From Streptomyces sp. VRA16 Mangrove soil (lineage in GTDB: Bacteria > Actinomycetota > Actinomycetes > Streptomycetales > Streptomycetaceae), in NCBI RefSeq assembly GCF_017377775.1, contig NZ_JAFVLN010000001.1, positions 992,001 through 1,056,000 of the forward strand: a stretch of DNA of 64,000 nucleotides. The letters run 5' to 3'. The notes under the pieces are model-generated. The model worked only from the letters and a program-made list of their open reading frames with translations, had not been told where the DNA came from and did no database searches. Both the position numbers and the translations under genes were made by a program. Shown here one piece after another: positions 60,761-64,000 of the stretch (positions are counted from its first letter, which is position 1; every line of letters begins with the position of its first letter).

Positions 60761-61846
60761 ATGGCACAGCAGGTGCAGGGCGTGATCGCACGGGCGAAGG
60801 GCGCCCCGGTGACGATCGAGACGATCATCGTGCCGGACCCGGGTCCGGGCGAGGCCGTGGTGAAGGTCCAGGCGTGCGGCGTCTGTCACACCGATCTGCA
60901 CTACCGGGAGGGCGGGATCAACGACGAGTTCCCGTTCCTGCTCGGACACGAGGCGGCGGGCGTCGTCGAGTCGGTGGGCGAGGGCGTGACCGAGGTCGCG
61001 CCCGGCGACTACGTGATCCTCAACTGGCGTGCGGTGTGCGGCCAGTGCCGCGCCTGTCTGCGGGGCCGCCCGCAGTACTGCTTCGACACCCACAACGCGA
61101 AGCAGAAGATGACGCTCGCCGACGGCACCGAGCTCACGCCGGCCCTCGGCATCGGCGCGTTCGCCGAGAAGACCCTGGTCGCCGCCGGACAGTGCACCAA
61201 GGTCGACCCGGCCGCCTCGCCGGCCGCCGCGGGCCTGCTCGGCTGCGGTGTGATGGCCGGCATCGGCGCCGCCATCAACACCGGCGGCGTCGGACGCGGT
61301 GACTCGGTCGCCGTCATCGGCTGCGGCGGCGTCGGCAACGCGGCGGTCGTCGGCGCCTCGCTCGCGGGCGCCGCGAAGGTCATCGCCGTCGACATCGACG
61401 ACAAGAAGCTGGAGACGGCCCGCTCGCTCGGCGCCACGCACACCGTCAACTCCCGCGCCACCGACCCGATCGAGGCCGTGCGTCAGCTGACCGGCGGCTT
61501 CGGCGCCGACGTCGTCATCGAGGCCGTCGGCCGCCCGGAGACGTACGAGCAGGCCTTCTACGCCCGCGACCTGGCGGGCACCGTCGTCCTCGTCGGTGTG
61601 CCCACGCCCGAGATGCGGATCGACCTGCCGCTGCTCGACGTGTTCGGCCGCGGCGGCTCGCTCAAGTCGTCCTGGTACGGCGACTGCCTGCCGTCCCGCG
61701 ACTTCCCGATGCTCATCGACCTCTATCTCCAGGGCCGCCTCGACCTGGACGCGTTCGTCACCGAGACCATCGCGCTGGAGGACGTCGAGAAGGCCTTCGA
61801 GCGGATGCACCACGGCGACGTGCTGCGTTCGGTGGTGATGTTCTGA
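60761..61846 (+). CDS. mscR: S-(hydroxymethyl)mycothiol dehydrogenase
   Basis: A 361-residue zinc MDR dehydrogenase from ATG 60761. Catalytic zinc: [15 protein letters not shown] and GHEAAGVVE; structural zinc: [15 protein letters not shown]. The Rossmann motif is [20 protein letters not shown]. The overall sequence ([20 protein letters not shown]) is that of mycothiol-dependent formaldehyde dehydrogenase. It oxidises the mycothiol-formaldehyde adduct to the S-formyl compound. The stop overlaps the MBL hydrolase start (TGATG), so the two are coupled. Confidence 0.95.
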   Translation: MAQQVQGVIARAKGAPVTIETIIVPDPGPGEAVVKVQACGVCHTDLHYREGGINDEFPFLLGHEAAGVVESVGEGVTEVAPGDYVILNWRAVCGQCRACLRGRPQYCFDTHNAKQKMTLADGTELTPALGIGAFAEKTLVAAGQCTKVDPAASPAAAGLLGCGVMAGIGAAINTGGVGRGDSVAVIGCGGVGNAAVVGASLAGAAKVIAVDIDDKKLETARSLGATHTVNSRATDPIEAVRQLTGGFGADVVIEAVGRPETYEQAFYARDLAGTVVLVGVPTPEMRIDLPLLDVFGRGGSLKSSWYGDCLPSRDFPMLIDLYLQGRLDLDAFVTETIALEDVEKAFERMHHGDVLRSVVMF

Positions 61847-62460
61847 TGGCAGCCGCCCGCATCGAGCACCTCGTCACTTCCGGGACGTTCTCCCTGGACG
61901 GCGGCACCTGGGACGTCGACAACAACGTCTGGCTGATCGGCGACGACGAGGAGGTCCTCGTCATCGACGCCGCCCACGACGCCGACGCCATCGCCGCCGC
62001 GGTCGGTGAGCGGCGGCTCGTCGCGATCGTGTGCACACACGCCCACGACGACCACATCGACGCCGCGCCCGCCCTCGCGGAGCGGACCGGCGCGCCGATC
62101 CTGCTGCACCCGGCCGACACCGACCTGTGGAAGCTGACGCACCCGGACCGCGCCCCCGACGGCGACCTCGCCGACGGTCAGCGCCTGTCCGTCGCGGGCG
62201 TCGAGTTGACGGTGCTGCACACGCCGGGGCACTGCCACGGCGCGGTCAGCCTGTACGCCCCCGCGCTCGGCACCGTCTTCACCGGCGACACCCTCTTCCA
62301 GGGCGGACCGGGTGCGACCGGCCGTACGTTCAGCGACTTCCCGACGATCGTCGCGTCGATCCGCGAGCGGCTCCTCACGCTGCCGCCCGAGACCGTCGTG
62401 CGCACCGGACACGGTGACAGCACGACGATCGGGGCGGAGGCGCCCGGCCTTCAGGACTGA
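61846..62460 (+). CDS. MBL-fold hydrolase (probable S-formylmycothiol hydrolase partner)
   Basis: A 204-residue metallo-beta-lactamase-fold protein. The metal motif is THAHDDHIDAAPALAERTGA, with further ligands in LHTPGHCHGAVSLYAPALGT, FTGDTLFQGGPGATG and RTGHGDSTTIG. It is translationally coupled to mscR. The pair commonly stands together in actinobacteria, where the hydrolase likely releases formate from the S-formyl-thiol. This role is inferred from context, not read from the sequence. Confidence 0.93.
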   Translation: MAAARIEHLVTSGTFSLDGGTWDVDNNVWLIGDDEEVLVIDAAHDADAIAAAVGERRLVAIVCTHAHDDHIDAAPALAERTGAPILLHPADTDLWKLTHPDRAPDGDLADGQRLSVAGVELTVLHTPGHCHGAVSLYAPALGTVFTGDTLFQGGPGATGRTFSDFPTIVASIRERLLTLPPETVVRTGHGDSTTIGAEAPGLQD

Positions 62461-62526
62461 CAGCGACACCTGCGGCTTCGCCGCGGGCCCGAGGTCACTG
62501 AGCCGGACGAGCGTGGGCGGTGCTCA

Positions 62527-62937
62527 TCAGCAGGGCGCGAGCACCGCCCGCACCGTCTTGCCGCCGCGCGGATGCGGCTCGACGCTCCACCGGCTGGCCA
62601 AGGCGCGCACCAGCGTGATGCCGCGGCCCGATTCCGCCGACTGCGACGCGGTCTTGAGACGGGGCACCCCCGGCCCGTCGTCGTGCACCGCCACCGTCAG
62701 CTCGCCCGCGTCCAGACGCAGACTCATCCGGCAGCGGCCCGCGGACGCCTTCGTGGCGTTGGTGACCAGCTCCGAGACCACCAACTCCGCGTCCGCCGTG
62801 GCGCTGTCGGGCCGCCCGGCCAGGAACGACCTGGTCAGGCGCCGGGCCAGTCGAGGGGCTCCGGAGCCCTGCGGCATGAGGTACTCCACGCGTGCGGCCC
62901 GCCGCTCGGCGTCCCTGAGCGCACGCATGCCGATCAC
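62527..62937 (-). CDS. Anti-sigma-type ATP-binding protein (HATPase, RsbW-like)
   Basis: A 136-residue GHKL-type ATPase domain. Motifs: N-box LVVSELVTNATKASAG, D-box VAVHDDGPGVPRLKT and G-box ESGRGITLVRALASRW. It matches single-domain serine kinases of the RsbW/'ATP-binding protein' group, which sequester sigma factors or anti-anti-sigmas. The GTG overlaps the VanZ stop (GTGA). An ATG at 62928 is an alternative. Its partner is unknown, though a fused ECF sigma gene lies at 54.5-56.1 kb. Confidence 0.92.
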   Translation of the reverse strand: MIGMRALRDAERRAARVEYLMPQGSGAPRLARRLTRSFLAGRPDSATADAELVVSELVTNATKASAGRCRMSLRLDAGELTVAVHDDGPGVPRLKTASQSAESGRGITLVRALASRWSVEPHPRGGKTVRAVLAPC

Positions 62938-63527
62938 TTCCTTTCGCTGTCGACTCGCTGCATCATCCGGGTCCAGCTTCGGTCACGGGGCCCATTCCCA
63001 CGGAACCTGATTTTCAAGCGGCGTTCCTCCCGCGGTCCGGCCAGGGCGTGGTAACGGTGCCCGATGCGCCGGCCCACGAGGACGTAGGCGATCAGTGCAC
63101 CGGCCGTGTTGAGCAGGACGTCGTCCACGTCGAAGGCCCGGCCCTCCACCAGCGCGCCCTGCGCCATCTCCACGAGCACCATGACGAGCGCCGTGACCAG
63201 CAGGACACGCAGCATCCGCCTCCGGCGTGCCACCAGCACCGGCATGAACAGCCCGAACGGGGCGCCGAGGAGGAGATTTCCGCCGATCTGCTTGCAGGCG
63301 GCCAGGAAGGTGTACGACTCCGCGTACTGCCGCAGGCTGGCCCCCGGCCGCAGATTGGCCCCCGCGATCCCGTCGGACGCGGGGGAGGGAGTGAGCGTGA
63401 GCCGGGCGAGCACCGCGGAGAACGCCACCAGGGCGACGAAGGCCACGAGCGCCATGACCGCCCGCACCGCCACCCGCCACCATCGGGCCGTCCGCTGCTC
63501 GCTGCGTTGTGTCGTCGCCGATGTCAT
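62934..63527 (-). CDS. VanZ family membrane protein
   Basis: A 197-residue membrane protein from ATG 63527 with four helices (AVRAVMALVAFVALVAFSAV; KQIGGNLLLGAPFGLFMPVL; MLRVLLVTALVMVLVEMAQG; LLNTAGALIAYVLVGRRIGH). The 'NLLLxxPxGxxxP' and 'DVDDVLLNTxGA' strings are the VanZ-like hallmarks. VanZ relatives influence low-level glycopeptide resistance in enterococci; here a cell-envelope role is likely. It overlaps the downstream anti-sigma-type gene by 4 bp, so they form an operon. Confidence 0.93.
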   Translation of the reverse strand: MTSATTQRSEQRTARWWRVAVRAVMALVAFVALVAFSAVLARLTLTPSPASDGIAGANLRPGASLRQYAESYTFLAACKQIGGNLLLGAPFGLFMPVLVARRRRMLRVLLVTALVMVLVEMAQGALVEGRAFDVDDVLLNTAGALIAYVLVGRRIGHRYHALAGPREERRLKIRFRGNGPRDRSWTRMMQRVDSERK

Positions 63528-63564
63528 GCATCCCGGTTGCCCGCGATGTGCGGGATCAGACGCG

Positions 63565-63852
63565 TCACCCGCTTTCGGTGGGGTGCGCCAGCGTGTCGAG
63601 GAAGCGCTCGAACGCGGGCGACGACGCGCCGTCACCGCACCGGCCCCGCTCCACGTGCGGTATCGACAGCTTGCCCAGGTTCCGTGCCTGCGCCTCGATG
63701 GCCGCGGCCAAGTGCAGCCGTTCCAGGGCCCGTTCGGCGGCCGAGCGGCGAACGTACTCGATGACTGTCACGCCCAGCTGATCCGCGTGCTTGCGGACCG
63801 CGTCGTACTCGTCGGGCGTGAAGAGCTCCCGCAGGAGCGCGGTACCGTCCAT
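63565..63852 (-). CDS. Small hypothetical protein
   Basis: A 95-residue, mostly helical protein beginning DGTALLRELFTPDEYDAVRK. Sequence LGVTVIEYVRRSAAERALER gives an amphipathic middle that could bind DNA or a partner. Codon pattern is Streptomyces-like. It lies 38 bases upstream of the VanZ gene on the same strand and may share its transcript. I do not recognise the family; it is not an obvious toxin or antitoxin. Confidence 0.7.
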   Translation of the reverse strand: MDGTALLRELFTPDEYDAVRKHADQLGVTVIEYVRRSAAERALERLHLAAAIEAQARNLGKLSIPHVERGRCGDGASSPAFERFLDTLAHPTESG

Positions 63853-63947
63853 GGCGGCATGATGCCGTTCCGGTTCGCGACGCGCGGGCGGATGGCATAT
63901 TCACCCCCCGTTCGCGTGGAGTTGGTGCATGCCGGTGGCGCGCGCGA

Positions 63948-64000
63948 TCAGAAGCGGTCGGGGTCCGCTGCCGCCCAGTCCCGGGCCCAGGTCCCGGGAG
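63948..64000 (-). CDS. Possible C-terminal end of a gene running off the right edge
   Basis: A minus-strand frame ends at 63948 with the residues PGTWARDWAAADPDRF and a TGA. The last few codons look like a natural protein terminus, but only about 16 codons are visible. No family can be assigned. Confidence 0.4.
   Translation of the reverse strand, partial: PGTWARDWAAADPDRF

Noticed and set aside
63565..63852. Toxin-antitoxin antitoxin
   Set aside because: No partner toxin is adjacent and no DNA-binding domain is recognisable.

Overview
The window is a stretch of a high-GC actinobacterial chromosome, almost certainly Streptomyces or a close relative. The evidence is very strong third-position GC bias, many GTG starts and TGA stops, two SsgA-like sporulation proteins, a mycothiol-dependent formaldehyde dehydrogenase, GAF/ANTAR regulators, Tat-exported enzymes and an ECF sigma factor fused to a zinc-finger/membrane domain. 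I saw no rRNA or tRNA gene, no CRISPR array and no intact insertion sequence. About 56 protein genes are supported, including two cut by the window edges, plus two decayed genes and a possible transposase remnant.

Layout. 1-2.3 kb: end of a SsuBC/TauBC-type ABC importer and a quinone-oxidoreductase-like enzyme. 2.3-4.0 kb: secreted type-B carboxylesterase. 4.4-24 kb: an accessory-looking stress block with TspO, a DMT exporter, an Asp/Glu racemase-like protein, an SDR, a membrane protein, a CBS protein, GAF-ANTAR and ANTAR proteins, the large catalase KatE, a Vms1/release-factor-like protein, DUF6480, DUF72, DUF1264 and SsgA-like proteins, an FdhF/YdeP oxidoreductase, an SRPBCC protein and a zinc formaldehyde dehydrogenase. 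This block holds a decayed Orn/Lys/Arg-decarboxylase-like gene, a truncated conserved gene and a possible ISKra4-type remnant. Three of its genes have near-consensus sigma-B-type promoters.

24-32 kb: aldehyde dehydrogenase with a GAF/SARP-like regulator, Tat amidase, formamidase plus APC permease, and a ROK repressor. 32-35.2 kb: divergent xylB/xylA, with an 81-bp tandem repeat copied from the 3' end of xylB. 35-43 kb: small membrane protein with an 8-bp repeat tail, alpha/beta hydrolase, phytase-like esterase, AhpD-like protein with HxlR regulator, and a DeoR/LacI chimeric regulator converging on a family 8 polysaccharide lyase. 43-48.7 kb: GabD-type dehydrogenase, then a likely operon of ABC ATPase, permease, histidine kinase, response regulator and NUDIX hydrolase. 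48.7-56.2 kb: GAF protein, DHA2 exporter, KhtTU-type antiporter, ATP-dependent DNA ligase and the sigma/anti-sigma fusion. 56.3-64 kb: SsgA-like protein, phosphotransferase, two methyltransferases, glutathione peroxidase, FetB-like permease, mycothiol formaldehyde dehydrogenase with an MBL hydrolase, anti-sigma-type ATPase, VanZ protein and a small unknown protein.

How the genes work together. Several genes converge on C1 and aldehyde detoxification: two unrelated formaldehyde dehydrogenases, a formate-dehydrogenase-like molybdoprotein, a formamidase and two aldehyde dehydrogenases. Others converge on oxidative and osmotic stress (KatE, Gpx, AhpD-like, KhtTU, CBS, TspO). Sugar supply is represented by the xylose genes and the polysaccharide lyase with its regulator. 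I found no convincing wholly new system. The best leads are the ECF sigma fusion, the xylB-derived repeat array, and the possible shared sigma-B-type control of the stress block.
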